A stretch of 64,000 nt of DNA from Solidesulfovibrio alcoholivorans DSM 5433 (lineage in GTDB: Bacteria > Desulfobacterota > Desulfovibrionia > Desulfovibrionales > Desulfovibrionaceae), in NCBI RefSeq assembly GCF_000702665.1, contig NZ_JNJA01000001.1, positions 1 to 64,000 on the forward strand, written 5' to 3'. Shown piece by piece: positions 8,327 to 20,140 of the stretch. How positions within the stretch are numbered: the stretch's first letter is position 1; each line of letters opens with the position of its first letter. The notes below the pieces were generated by a model, which was not told where the DNA came from, searched no databases, and saw only the letters and a list, made by a program, of their open reading frames with translations. The translations under genes were made by a program, and so were the position numbers.

Positions 8327-9574
8327 TCAGGCAAAAAGCCGCAGCAGCAGGCCGTCGAGGATGTCGGCCAGTTCGCCGCAGAGCCCGCCGCCGCCGGGCG
8401 ACGCGCCAAAAAGCTCACGGCGCTCGGCGGCGAGGTCCGGAGGCGTGCGCTCCGGTCCGTCCACGAGCGACAGGGTGATGGCCAGGCGCTTGGCCGGGAA
8501 GAAGATGCGCAGCCGCGCGGCAAAGGCCTGCATGCGCGCGGCGAAATCCGGCCCCGCCTGCCGCCAGTAGGCAAGGGCCGCGTCGTTCGGCCGCGCGGCG
8601 GCCGCGCCGGCGAGCATGCCCGACAGGCTCGACAGGGAGAAGCCGGGCATGCCCGGACGCCAGCCGAGCAGCCAGGTGTTTCGTCGAAACAGCAACCGGG
8701 ACGCGAGCCCCGCGTCCACGGCCCCGGCCAGGGCCTCCCTGGCGGCGGCAAGATGCGGGTCGTCGAAGCGCACGGGCTCCGTATCCGGGTCCCAGGCCGG
8801 CACGCCCGTCTCCAGGCGGCCCTCCCGGGTCAGCACCCCCAGGATGCGGGCAAACCAGGCGTTGGCCTCGGGCGAATCCGGCGTCTCCAGGTGGGCGTGC
8901 GACAGGACGTAGCGCCCGCGGCCGCTGCTGCCGGTCAGCACGCAGGCCGCGCCGTCGAGGAAGGCGGGCGGCAGGCGCACGCCGAAACGCTCCCGGCAGG
9001 CGGCGAGCTGCGCCTCGGGCATCGCGCCCAGGGGAATATCGGCGAGCATCAGGTCCGGCCCCGGCCCGTCGTAGGCGGCGGCCACGGCCACGTCGGGGTC
9101 GCTTCCGCCAAGGGGAGGCGCGAACCCGGCCGGCCACCATACCGGCACGCAAAGCCCTACCGGCAGAGACGCCGGGCACAGGGCCGAGTCCGGGTCGAGG
9201 CGCAGGCGCACGTGGCCGCTGACCAGATGGTCGAGCCGGTCCGTGAAGGTGCGCCGCGTCCAGGAGCAAAGCCGCAGCCCGTCGGCATGGGACAGCGCCA
9301 GTCCCGCCCCGCCGCAGATCCCGAAATAGGAGCCGCCCCGGGTGACGTATTCCCGCACGGCGCGCGCGCCGTGCGGCCCAAGAGCCGCGAATTTGCGTTT
9401 GGCGAACCCGCCGGGCACGAGCAAAAGCCGTGGCGTCTCGCGGGAAAGCGCCCCATCGGCCACCTCCCGGCAGGTCACGGGGGCGAAATCCGCGCCCACG
9501 GCGGCGAGCCCCCGGCAGACGAGCAAACCCCACAACTGCGAATGGTCCCACAGGACCCGGATGGACGCGGCCAT
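8327..9574 (-). CDS. BPL_N-domain / class I amidotransferase-like protein
   Basis: A 415-aa soluble protein. The N-terminal about 250 residues match the biotin-protein-ligase N-terminal (BPL_N) glutamine-amidotransferase-like fold: [24 protein letters not shown], and the nucleophile elbow [10 protein letters not shown] with Cys at the expected turn. The rest (about 260-415) is helical and unassigned. There is no biotin ligase catalytic domain, so it is not BirA. Related BPL_N proteins have no established reaction. The gene is convergent with the small exported protein and divergent from valS. Confidence 0.75.
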   Translation of the reverse strand: MAASIRVLWDHSQLWGLLVCRGLAAVGADFAPVTCREVADGALSRETPRLLLVPGGFAKRKFAALGPHGARAVREYVTRGGSYFGICGGAGLALSHADGLRLCSWTRRTFTDRLDHLVSGHVRLRLDPDSALCPASLPVGLCVPVWWPAGFAPPLGGSDPDVAVAAAYDGPGPDLMLADIPLGAMPEAQLAACRERFGVRLPPAFLDGAACVLTGSSGRGRYVLSHAHLETPDSPEANAWFARILGVLTREGRLETGVPAWDPDTEPVRFDDPHLAAAREALAGAVDAGLASRLLFRRNTWLLGWRPGMPGFSLSSLSGMLAGAAAARPNDAALAYWRQAGPDFAARMQAFAARLRIFFPAKRLAITLSLVDGPERTPPDLAAERRELFGASPGGGGLCGELADILDGLLLRLFA

Positions 9575-9717
9575 GGGAAAAGCCTATCGGGAGAGCGGAC
9601 GGCCGGCAAGCCGTACGAAGCCGCCATGGGGGCCGGGCCGTGACATCGGCCCCGATCTTTTGTATCCAGGGCGGCCGAAGCGGCGCAACGCGCCGCGTTT
9701 TTTCGAAGGAGCGCACA

Positions 9718-12387
<2,670 letters not shown>

Positions 12388-12409
12388 CCGGCCATCGCGA
12401 TAGCGCACA

Positions 12410-12449
12410 AAAACGCCGGGCGGCTCCGCAAGGGGCCGCCCGGCGTTTT
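12410..12449 (+). terminator. Rho-independent terminator of valS
   Basis: A 15-bp perfect stem (12410-12424 with 12435-12449, AAAACGCCGGGCGGC on the left arm) around a 10-base loop and ending in TTTT, 22 bases after the valS stop. The A-tract on the left arm makes it potentially bidirectional, so it may also serve the GNAT gene on the other strand. Confidence 0.9.
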
Positions 12450-12490
12450 GGCATCGGCTGCATGAACAAAGGGTTGCGGACTTCGCTGGG

Positions 12491-13063
12491 TTAACCGGTG
12501 TCCGCCAAGCTGTTCTTAAACCTGAGCAAGTCACAGTACATGGACCTGCTCTGGTCCGATTTGTCTTCATCGGTGAGGAAGATGAAGTCGTTTTTCATAT
12601 AAAAACTTATCGCTCTTAGATTATTGTAGGCATCAACCGTAACGAAACGGCAGCCCGTCCGGTTGTCCGTTATAAAGAGAACCTTGATGGCCCACAGAAG
12701 GCGCGAGCCGATGCTTTTGCCCTGGTACTCGCTACGTGTCCCCAGGCGTCCAATCTTCACGGTGGGATACGACTTGTAGCGCTTGCCTTCAGGGAATGTC
12801 CGGCTTTTTTTCCTGTTGGACAGCTTAACCGAGTCGTTTGACATGCTGCAAAAGGCCACGGCATCGGACACGGACTTCTCGCCCTTGAGATGAAACGAGT
12901 AGATCTTCGCCAGAAGCTGGTCGTCGTGCGGTTTTGCTTCGTTATTAAAAAAATCGTCAAGGTCCGCATCGCCACATGAAAAGCCCGCGAACAACGCAAA
13001 GTCATTCACGGGCTTCAAGATGCAGTCGGAATCTTCGTAGCTATTTCGCGGGCTGCTTGTCAC
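12491..13063 (-). CDS. GNAT acetyltransferase, toxin-like
   Basis: A 190-aa protein of the GNAT fold. The acetyl-CoA pyrophosphate-binding signature is RSEYQGKSIGSRLL, followed by a VDAYNNLRAISFYMKNDF strand-helix typical of GNATs. The N-terminal FSCGDADLDDFF resembles the start of GNAT toxins (TacT/AtaT type), which acetylate aminoacyl-tRNA. Start GTG at 13063 lies inside the end of the upstream 55-aa gene (23-base overlap), so translation is coupled; no separate Shine-Dalgarno is visible. Base composition is clearly more AT-rich than the surrounding genes, suggesting acquisition. It could also be a non-toxic acetyltransferase. Confidence 0.8.
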   Translation of the reverse strand: MTSSPRNSYEDSDCILKPVNDFALFAGFSCGDADLDDFFNNEAKPHDDQLLAKIYSFHLKGEKSVSDAVAFCSMSNDSVKLSNRKKSRTFPEGKRYKSYPTVKIGRLGTRSEYQGKSIGSRLLWAIKVLFITDNRTGCRFVTVDAYNNLRAISFYMKNDFIFLTDEDKSDQSRSMYCDLLRFKNSLADTG

Positions 13064-13208
13064 GACCAAAGACCAGGGACTTGGCTTTGTCGAGGCTTGG
13101 GGCGCACGTCACCTTCATCGGAGAACCAACGTCCTCCGCGATCTTCCGCTCAAAATTTTGCGCCTCCCGGTCGTAGAGGACAGGGGTGGGCTTGATCGGC
13201 ATGGCCAT
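13041..13208 (-). CDS. 55-aa partner of the GNAT gene (antitoxin-like)
   Basis: A 55-residue protein beginning MAMPIKPTPVLYDREAQNF, with one probable helix (about residues 12-26) and a basic C-terminus. ATG at 13208 follows GAGGTAACCACA. It overlaps the GNAT start by 23 bases. Short proteins with a start like (S/T/A)xPIKPTPxL next to GNAT acetyltransferases are, to my knowledge, recurrent in bacteria, and this order (small gene first, coupled, dyad-rich promoter) is that of type II toxin-antitoxin operons. It lacks an obvious ribbon-helix-helix, so antitoxin function is inference. Confidence 0.6.
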   Translation of the reverse strand: MAMPIKPTPVLYDREAQNFERKIAEDVGSPMKVTCAPSLDKAKSLVFGRDKQPAK

Positions 13209-13236
13209 TGTGGTTACCTCATGCGCAGGGGAGCAA

Positions 13237-13269
13237 TGCATACAGTGCATACCATATGCACAAGGCATA
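13237..13269 (-). promoter_or_regulatory. Dyad-rich promoter/operator of the GNAT pair
   Basis: Located 29-61 bases upstream of the 55-aa gene. A perfect dyad TGCATA, CCA, TATGCA spans 13246-13260, and another TGCATA stands 9 bases away at 13237-13242. On the minus strand the region also offers a weak -35-like TTGTGC and -10-like TATGCA. Stacked half-sites one helical turn apart suit an autoregulatory operator. Confidence 0.45.
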
Positions 13270-13416
13270 TATGTAATCCCCCTCCGCACGCCGCGCAAGG
13301 CCCGCATCCCCCTCCCGAGCGCATCCGTTCCCTGAACGCCGGGATGCGCCCGCCAACATGGCGTGCGTTCTGGCGTGGTTGCGACGGCGATCGCGCACGC
13401 CGCCCGGCCTTCTCTC

Positions 13417-13456
13417 AAAAAAAACGGGGGGCGCGGGCCCTCGCCGCGCCCCCGTG
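13417..13456 (-). terminator. Rho-independent terminator of the chemoreceptor gene
   Basis: On the minus strand a 10-bp GC stem (CCGCG and CCCCC arm at 13444-13453 pairing with 13427-13436) is followed by eight Ts (A-run 13417-13424 on the plus strand). It begins about 36 bases past the chemoreceptor stop at 13492. Confidence 0.85.
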
Positions 13457-13491
13457 AAAAAGCGGAAACGATCCTGCGGCGGCGCGGCCGC

Positions 13492-15671
13492 CTATCCCCT
13501 GGGCAGCGCGCGGGCCTTTTTGGCGTGCGCGGGCGCGGCCGGGGCCTCCCCGCCGCGCATCTCGGCGATCAGGCGCGTGAGCACGCTCGACTGCTCGGCC
13601 ATCTCGCCCACGGCCTGCGCCGATTGCCGCATGCCCTCCGAAGCCTCCAGGGAAATGCGGTTGATGGACTCGATGCTGCGGTTGATCTCCTCGCTCGTGG
13701 CCGACTGCTGCTCCGAAGCCGTGGCGATGGACTGAATCTGGTTCGCCACCATGTCGGCCAGGGTCACGATCTCATTGAGGGCCTCGCCGGACTGGTTGGC
13801 CAGGCTCGTGGTGTGCGCGATGGTCTCCACGGTCTTCTTCACCTTCGCCACATTGCCGGCCGTGCCCTGCTGGATGCCGGTCACGGCCTCGCCGACCTCC
13901 TTGGTCGCGCTCATGGTCTTCTCGGCGAGCTTTCGCACCTCGTCGGCGACCACGGCGAACCCCCGGCCGGCCTCGCCGGCGCGGGCGGCCTCGATGGCGG
14001 CGTTGAGCGCAAGCAGGTTCGTCTGGTCCGCGATGTCGGAAATCACGTTCATGATCGCGCCGATACCCTTGGCCCGTTCGCCGAGCGCCTCCATGTCCTG
14101 TTGCAACTCCTGGGCGTGGTTTTGCACTTCGGCGATGCCGTGTACGACTTCACCCACGACCGCCTTGCCGCGCGTGGCCTTTTCCTTGGCCTGCTCGGCC
14201 GTGCCCGCGGCGCTGGAGGCGTTTTTGGCCACCTCGAGTACGGTGGAATTCATCTCTTCCATGGCCGTGGCGGTCTCGCCGGCGCTCTGGGACTGCTGCT
14301 GCGCCCCGTTGCTCGCCTGCTCGATCTGTGCCGAAAGCTCTTCCGAGGCCGCGGCCGTAGCCTGCGCCACTTCCTGCAAGGTGGCGGCGGCGGCGAGCAT
14401 GCGTCGCGCTTGGCCATGGCGTCGCGCTCGGCCGCCTCGGCCTGCGCCATCGCCTCACGGGCCTTGCGCGCCTCCTCGGCGGCCTCGGCCGAGCGGACGT
14501 CCGCCTCGCGGATGCGCTCCTTGAGCCGCTCGACCATGGCCCGCAGGCTGTCCGCGAGCTTGCCCACCTCGTCGCCCTGGCGCACGTCGAGGACCCCGTC
14601 GAGGTCGCCGCCTGCCACCCGGTCGGCAAAGGCCACGGACATAAGGATGGGCCGGGTGATGGCCCGGGTCAGGTACATGGCGATGCCCACGCACACGACC
14701 AGGGCGACGGCCAGGCCCGACACCAGGATCGTGCTGGCCATGGAGAGTTCGGACACGGCCGCGTCGGCCAGACGCTGGGTATTGGTCATGCCTGCCTGGG
14801 CCATTTCCTTGGCCAATTCCTCGATCCGCGAAGCCGCCTGGTTGCGCTTGGCACCGAGTTCGTCCAGAGCGGCCATATCGGCGTCGAACGTCGTCATCGA
14901 CTTTTTGTACAGCCCCAGGGACTGTTCCACATCGGCGGCTTCCTTCTTGTTTTCCGCAGTGCGCATGGCACCGGCCAACTTGCCGACCATGGCCTCGACC
15001 TTGGGAAACAGTTGTAACGCCTGCTGGCGGATTGTCCGGTCGTTCATGGCCTGGGCCTTGAAATTGCGCACCCGGATGTCGAAGCCGATTTCGGTGATCG
15101 CGGCGACGTCGGCCAGCTTCTCCAGGCGATCCTGGAGGTTCGCCGTCCCGGCGTCGTTCCGGATCTCCTGGGCGAACAGCTTTCTTTGGCTTTCCGACAA
15201 CAAGTCCACGCTTTTGACGAAATCAGTTGCCGCCGCATCCATGGCCTTTCGCGAATCGGCCAGGGACTTGATGCGTGTTTCCGTTTCCGCGGCCAGGGCG
15301 AAATAGGATTCGGCCGCGGCCTCGGCTTTGGGAATGTCGGCCTTGAGGCGCACGAGCGAGGGATACTTGGCCGAAAGCTCCCTGGCCTGGGCCAGTGCCT
15401 TGCGTACGGCCTCGGTTTCGGTCTTGGCCTGATCCCTGTATTTCTGGTCCAGGCTCAGGGCGTAGCTGCGCATGGCGTGCATGGTCAACATGGACGTGCG
15501 CTCGATTTCGTTGGCGATACCCGTTTCCGGGATATACTGCTGCGAGAGCGACGCAGAAGTCGTTTCCACGCTGCGCATGTTGAACACCCCAAGCAGGCCG
15601 AGGGCGCAGGCGATGAGAATGAGGCCGCCGAAACCCATGCCGATCTTGAAGCCAAGTTTCAAATTTTTCAT
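13492..15671 (-). pseudogene. Methyl-accepting chemotaxis protein, frameshifted
   Basis: A chemoreceptor split by a one-base deletion at the junction 14400/14401. The upstream part (ATG 15671, after AAGGAAATAGAT) encodes TM1 (about residues 11-31), a roughly 260-residue helical periplasmic sensor domain, TM2 near residue 320, HAMP and a linker ending AMAKRDA. The rest is in another frame, beginning [20 protein letters not shown], and carries the cytoplasmic signalling domain with the hairpin tip [20 protein letters not shown]. Restoring one base gives a continuous receptor of about 726 residues. The second frame starts with an ATG at the junction but has no ribosome site. No C-terminal CheR/CheB pentapeptide is visible. 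A sequencing error next to the GCC repeat cannot be excluded. Confidence 0.85.
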
Positions 15672-15733
15672 ATCTATTTCCTTATACAAACCTGCCAGAG
15701 GCCTCATGCCGACGCCATCCATAACCATATAAA

Positions 15734-15759
15734 CAAGATATTATTACTCCGATATCTTG
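15734..15759. promoter_or_regulatory. Inverted repeat upstream of the chemoreceptor gene
   Basis: Perfect 8-base arms CAAGATAT and ATATCTTG separated by 10 bases, centred about 75 bases upstream of the chemoreceptor ATG, in an AT-rich stretch of an otherwise GC-rich window. The size and position suit a dimeric regulator site in its promoter. Confidence 0.4.
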
Positions 15760-15854
15760 AATATTTTACCTTCGCGTCTTGTCGACTGCAACAGTCTTAT
15801 GGCGTCACCGCAAAAGCAGCCTTCAGCCCTTCAGGCCCACACAGGGGAAACAAC

Positions 15855-15872
15855 GTGGCGGCAGGCCGCCAC
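15855..15872 (-). terminator. Hairpin after the GGDEF/EAL gene
   Basis: Perfect 8-base arms GTGGCGGC and GCCGCCAC with a 2-base centre, about 70 bases past the stop at 15944. On the minus strand it is followed by GTTGTTTCCC, a weak T-stretch. Possibly a weak terminator. Confidence 0.35.
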
Positions 15873-15943
15873 GGGAGCATGCGCCCGCGCCCGATGCGTT
15901 TGGAAAAACTGCGCCCCTGACGGGGCCGCTGTGGGAAGCGCGT

Positions 15944-18373
15944 TCAGGAAACGGACGTTTCCCCGGGGCATGCGGCCGCGCCGAGCATCCGCTCGACTTC
16001 GTCGCCGCAGACGGGACGGGAGAACAGGAACCCCTGCCCGGCCTCGCAGGCGAAGCCCGTGAGCACGTCGGACTGCGTCTCGAGCTCCACGCCCTCGGCC
16101 ACCACGTCGAGCCCCAGGCTGTGCGCCAGGGCCACCACCGCGCCCACGATCTTGCGGTTCTCGCGGGCCTCGATGTCGCTGACGAAAGCCCGGTCCACCT
16201 TGAGCGTATCGATGGGAAAACGTTGCAGGTAGGAAAGCGAGGAATAGCCCGTGCCGAAATCGTCCACGGACAGACGCACCCCGAGTTCCTTGAGGCGTTT
16301 GAGGCGGAGGATCGACACCTCGGGGTTGTCCATGATGACCGTCTCGGTGATCTCGAGCTTGAGCGCGTGGGGATCGAGGCCGGTCTCGCGCAGGATGCGC
16401 GTCACCTCTTCCACGAGCATGGGCTGGGCCAGCTGCTTGGCCGACAGGTTCACGCTCATGGACATGGCCCGCGCCTCGGGAAAGCGCCGCTGCCAGGCGG
16501 CCATGGTCCGGCAGGCCTCGGTCAGCACCCAGGCCCCGAGCGGCACGATGAGCCCGGTGTCCTCGGCCACCGGGATGAACTCCATGGGCGAGGCCACGCC
16601 CTTGCCCGGCCGCCGCCAGCGCACGAGGGCCTCGAAGCCCGTCAGTCGTCGGTCGCGCAGCGCCAGGATCGGCTGGTAGTCCAGGAAAAATTCCCCGCGC
16701 TTCAGCGCCAGGCGCAGGTCGTTTTCCAGGTCCATGAGCCGGATGGCGTCTTCCAGCATGCGCGTGTTGAAGACCTTGAAGCGGTTGCGGCCCTCGCCCT
16801 TGGCCCGGTGCAGGGCGATGTTGGCGTTGCGCAGGAGCTCCTCGGGTTTTTCGTAGAGGCAGGGGCTTATGACGATGCCCATGGAGCAGGTGACGTGGAC
16901 GTCGTGCTCGCACAGCGTGAACACCTCGCCGATGGCGACGCGGATGCGTTTGACGATGCGGATGATCTCCCGGTACGAGCCCGTCTCCTCGAGCAGCACC
17001 ACGAACTCGTCCCCGCCCAGGCGCGCCACGGTGTCGAGGCCGCGCACGCATTCGCGCAGCCGCTTGGCCACCCCCTCCAGCAGCCGGTCGCCCATGTGGT
17101 GGCCCAGGCTGTCGTTGATGACCTTGAAGCGGTCGAGGTCCAGGAAGATGACCGCGTACTGGTAATTGTCGCGCCGTTTGGAGCGTTCGATGGCCTGGCG
17201 GATGCGGTCCAGGCACAGGCTGCGGTTGGGCAGGCCCGTCAGGGGGTCGTGGAAGGCCATGTGCGCCAGCTGGCTTTCCAGGAGCTTGCGGTCGGTGATG
17301 TCCGTGACCAGCCCGGCGGCCATGCGCGAACCCTCGTCGTGGCCCATGGGGAACAGGCACACGAGCAGGGTCTTGTCCGCGCCGTCGATGGTGACGGTCA
17401 TCTCTTTTTTGACCGGCTCGTTCCAGGCGACGACCCGGGCCGCGTCGCGCGAAAGCGTGGCCGCGAGTTCCTCGGGCAGGGCCTCGCAAAGGGGCGTGCC
17501 CGCGGGCGGCGCGCTGCAAAGGCCGAAGACGTGGCCCGCGGCGGCGTTGGCCAGGCGCAGCCGGTCCTTGGCGTCGACGACGAAGAACCCTTCGGGCGAA
17601 GCGGCCAGGTCGATGTCCGGCAGATCGGGCCGGACGCCGGACTGGCGGGCAGGGCGGGCCTCGAGCAGCAACCGGGCGTCCTCGCCGCTGACGCGGGGCA
17701 CCAGGGTCAGAGCCACGGGAAAGACCGAGCCGTCCTGGCGCAGGCCCCGGCCCACGACGCGTCCCGTCTCGCCGCCCCGGGCCGCGTCGAGCAGTTCCGC
17801 GGCCAGCTCCCGCTCCCCGGGGGCGAGCAGGCCGGCCAGGGACGCGCCGCCAAGCCCTTCCCGGCCGCAGCCGAAAAGTTCCAGTGCGGCCGCGTTGGCG
17901 TCGCACACGACACCGTCGCCGGTCAAAAGCAGCAATGCGGTGGGCGTGGCCGCGAAAAGCGCGCGGCATTGGCTTTCGAGCTGTTGCCGGGCGCGTTCGA
18001 GGCGGCTGCGGGCCAGGGCCTTTTCTATGGCCGCGACCAGACGCACGCCGTCCGGCGGATTGGGCAGGAAGCAGGACACGGCGGCTTTTTGCGCCGCTTC
18101 CAGACGGTTTGCATCGCCGTTTCGGGAAAGCAGGATGACGGGGATGGCGTGGCCTTCATGCAGCAGCGCGGCAGCGTCGGCACCGTCGCAGGCGCCCTCC
18201 AGGCGGAGTTCCATGACGGCCAGATCGGGCCGCAGGGCCTCGACGGCTTCCAGAGCCTCGCGGCAGGACGCGACCGGGCCGAGCGTATCGTAACCGTGCG
18301 CGACGAGCGTCTCCGCCAGCGCGGCGGCCGCGGCGCGGTCCTTTTCGACGACGAGGATGCGGGGCGGCGTCAT
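15944..18373 (-). CDS. Receiver-PAS-GGDEF-EAL cyclic di-GMP protein
   Basis: An 809-aa cytoplasmic protein. Domains in order: response-regulator receiver (1-120), PAS regions (about 135-370), GGDEF with intact RLGGDEFVVLLEE (near 455), EAL with intact TGFEALVRW (near 580) and DDFGTGYSSLSYL. Both catalytic signatures are complete, so it may synthesise and degrade cyclic di-GMP. The receiver is degenerate: the phospho-acceptor Asp is Glu55 (LAVMELRLEG) and the acidic pocket reads VVEKD, so it probably cannot be phosphorylated normally and may sit in an active-like state. The ATG follows AGGGGGTTTTC. Confidence 0.92.
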   Translation of the reverse strand: MTPPRILVVEKDRAAAAALAETLVAHGYDTLGPVASCREALEAVEALRPDLAVMELRLEGACDGADAAALLHEGHAIPVILLSRNGDANRLEAAQKAAVSCFLPNPPDGVRLVAAIEKALARSRLERARQQLESQCRALFAATPTALLLLTGDGVVCDANAAALELFGCGREGLGGASLAGLLAPGERELAAELLDAARGGETGRVVGRGLRQDGSVFPVALTLVPRVSGEDARLLLEARPARQSGVRPDLPDIDLAASPEGFFVVDAKDRLRLANAAAGHVFGLCSAPPAGTPLCEALPEELAATLSRDAARVVAWNEPVKKEMTVTIDGADKTLLVCLFPMGHDEGSRMAAGLVTDITDRKLLESQLAHMAFHDPLTGLPNRSLCLDRIRQAIERSKRRDNYQYAVIFLDLDRFKVINDSLGHHMGDRLLEGVAKRLRECVRGLDTVARLGGDEFVVLLEETGSYREIIRIVKRIRVAIGEVFTLCEHDVHVTCSMGIVISPCLYEKPEELLRNANIALHRAKGEGRNRFKVFNTRMLEDAIRLMDLENDLRLALKRGEFFLDYQPILALRDRRLTGFEALVRWRRPGKGVASPMEFIPVAEDTGLIVPLGAWVLTEACRTMAAWQRRFPEARAMSMSVNLSAKQLAQPMLVEEVTRILRETGLDPHALKLEITETVIMDNPEVSILRLKRLKELGVRLSVDDFGTGYSSLSYLQRFPIDTLKVDRAFVSDIEARENRKIVGAVVALAHSLGLDVVAEGVELETQSDVLTGFACEAGQGFLFSRPVCGDEVERMLGAAACPGETSVS

Positions 18374-18509
18374 GAAAACCCCCTGCCGCTGGGATCACCC
18401 GTGCATGCCCGGGGCGAAACGCGGCCGAACCTTGCCGCGTATCCCAACGAAAGCCACCTGTAACCAGGACGCTTTCAAAAGGCAATGAAATTGGCCCGTT
18501 CGTGCGCCG

Positions 18510-19013
18510 TCAGTTCGTGGGATACCAGAGCTTGATGGCCGACCCCTTGTCGCCCTTGGCTTCCGGCAGGCGGAACTCGTAGCGGGCCGTGCCCTCGGGA
18601 AGGCGGAACAGCGCCGTGCCGACGTTGCCCTTGACCATGCTCTCGAAGCGCAGTCCCTGGCATTCCTCTTCGATCTGCGCGCCCGCCGCATCGTAGCGCG
18701 CCATGCAGACCTTGAGCAGGGGCTGGCCCTCGCCGCCGCCGAACATGGCGTCCATGCTCGCCGGGGGCTTTTGCCGCAGTTCCCCGGTCACGACGACTTC
18801 CTTGTAGGGCACTTTTTGCAGCGTCACCTTGCCCCCGGAAGGCACATACTTCTCCTCGAAGCGCTCCCGCTCCTGGATGTCCGTCACTTTCATGTAGGGG
18901 TTGCGCAGGTCCTTGTAGCGCGAAAGCTCGAGGTTCGCGGCCGGGGACGCGAACGGGGCGGCGAACAGCAAGGCGCATGCGAGCAGAAACGAAAAAACGC
19001 CAGGCCGGGTCAT
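18510..19013 (-). CDS. Exported protein, unknown function
   Basis: A 167-aa protein with a clear signal peptide (MTRPGVFSFLLACALLFAAP, cleavage near ASPAA-NLEL). The mature domain begins LELSRYKDLRNPYMKVTDIQ and contains two close Cys (KVCMARY and EEECQGL). ATG at 19013 follows GGAGGGAGCCGCCCC. It lies 44 bases downstream of the CBS-domain gene on the same strand and is probably co-transcribed. Family not recognised. Confidence 0.8.
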   Translation of the reverse strand: MTRPGVFSFLLACALLFAAPFASPAANLELSRYKDLRNPYMKVTDIQERERFEEKYVPSGGKVTLQKVPYKEVVVTGELRQKPPASMDAMFGGGEGQPLLKVCMARYDAAGAQIEEECQGLRFESMVKGNVGTALFRLPEGTARYEFRLPEAKGDKGSAIKLWYPTN

Positions 19014-19057
19014 GGGGCGGCTCCCTCCGTTTCGAGTGGCGATGCGCCCCGGCGCGG

Positions 19058-19447
19058 TCAGTCGCCGCGCCGGGGGGCGATGGGGAAAATAGCCAGCTTG
19101 AGAAAATCGGTTTCGGTGATGATACCCACCAGTTCGCTGTCGCTGACCACGGGCAAGCAGCCGTACTTGTTGTATATCATGGTTTCGGCTGCGGTGCGCA
19201 GCGGCGTGTCCGGCGTCACCGTGACCACGTCCGTGCGCATCACGTCGCGCAGCTGCGTGACCGGATCCTTTTTGTGCTCCAGGGAAAGCAGGTCGCGCTG
19301 GGTGACGATGCCCACGAGCCCGCCCCCTTCGTCCACGACAGGGATGTGGCGGATGAAAAGCTCCTGCATGGCGGCCATGGCGTCGGCGAGGCTGTCCGTT
19401 TCGCGCAGGCAGCGCAACTGGCTGGTCATGAGATCGGCGACGCGCAT
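19058..19447 (-). CDS. Two-CBS-domain protein
   Basis: A 129-aa protein made of two CBS motifs in tandem: MRVADLMTSQLRCLRETDSL with HIPVVDEGGGLVGIVTQRDL, then DVMRTDVVTVTPDTPLRTAA with CLPVVSDSELVGIITETDFL. CBS pairs bind adenine nucleotides such as AMP, ATP or SAM and act as energy sensors; stand-alone versions have no fixed partner. ATG at 19447 follows GGAGAACCCCC. Confidence 0.92.
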   Translation of the reverse strand: MRVADLMTSQLRCLRETDSLADAMAAMQELFIRHIPVVDEGGGLVGIVTQRDLLSLEHKKDPVTQLRDVMRTDVVTVTPDTPLRTAAETMIYNKYGCLPVVSDSELVGIITETDFLKLAIFPIAPRRGD

Positions 19448-19558
19448 GGGGGTTCTCCGAACGAGGCGTTGCGGCGGCAATATGCGCCATTCCCCGCATC
19501 CTTGCCGATGCCCGGCCCCAAGTCAAGCCAGCGCTCCGCGCGCCCGGCCCGAAACGAC

Positions 19559-19585
19559 GAAAGGCCGGGAAAACCCCGGCCTTTC
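19559..19585 (-). terminator. Terminator after the Lys-rich exported protein gene
   Basis: An 11-bp stem GAAAGGCCGGG with a short A-rich loop (19559-19569 with 19575-19585), about 28 bases past the stop at 19613. The arm itself ends in TTTC on both strands, so it may work in both directions. Confidence 0.65.
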
Positions 19586-19612
19586 GCGACGGATACTGAT
19601 GTGCGAACGATG

Positions 19613-19780
19613 CTATTGGGCGGGAGCGGCCTTTTTGGCCTTCTTCTTGGCCTTGAGGATCTCGACGACCGAGTAGCTGTCGGCCTTGGTGGTCTTTTTC
19701 TTTTTCTTCTTGGTGCCGGCGAAAGCCATGGAGGTGGCGAGCAGGCAGGAAATAACGGTGAAGACGACGATCTTTTTCAT
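19613..19780 (-). CDS. Small lysine-rich exported protein
   Basis: A 55-aa protein with a signal peptide (MKKIVVFTVISCLLATSMAFA) and a very basic 33-residue mature part containing GTKKKKKKTTKADSYSVVEI and a C-terminal Lys/Ala repeat (LKAKKKAKKAAPAQ). ATG at 19780 follows AAGGAGCTCATATC, a near-ideal ribosome site. Such short polycationic periplasmic proteins could bind envelope polyanions or act as a charge buffer; this is inference. It stands alone with its own terminator. Confidence 0.75.
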   Translation of the reverse strand: MKKIVVFTVISCLLATSMAFAGTKKKKKKTTKADSYSVVEILKAKKKAKKAAPAQ

Positions 19781-20140
19781 GATATGAGCTCCTTGAGCGG
19801 TAATTTGGTCCTGGCCAGTTTCCGGCCGACAGGGCCCGTTCCCCACGGACCGTTCCCCGGTCGCCGACCGGATGCTTTCCCCCGGGCCGACGTAAACCGT
19901 TTATTCCCGTCCTCCTTTCCGGCCTCTTACCCTCACATTACAGACTTGAAACACGAAAGATTCGCGATTCCAAGCTGTTACAACAACCTTGCCAGTCCAT
20001 GACAGATATGAAAAACAAGGAAAATCCGTAGCGCCACGGCCCTTCTGGCCTTTATGAGGCGTTGCATGTACATCGCGCACCCAAAGCCCGAATCGTCCGG
20101 CCGCCGCCCCGATGGCGACCGGCGAAAGGAAACACGGCCC
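19781..20140. promoter_or_regulatory. Divergent intergenic region, Lys-rich protein / two-component operon
   Basis: About 360 bases. The 19900-20030 stretch is relatively AT-rich and likely carries the promoter of the two-component operon. In-frame codons run upstream of the response regulator start but have no similarity to that family. No gene, tRNA or convincing promoter hexamers seen. Confidence 0.4.

Noticed and set aside
13209..13418. N-terminal extension of the 55-aa partner to 125 residues
   Set aside because: It would read through the promoter/operator; the ATG at 13208 has a clear GAGGT site and the conserved-looking start.
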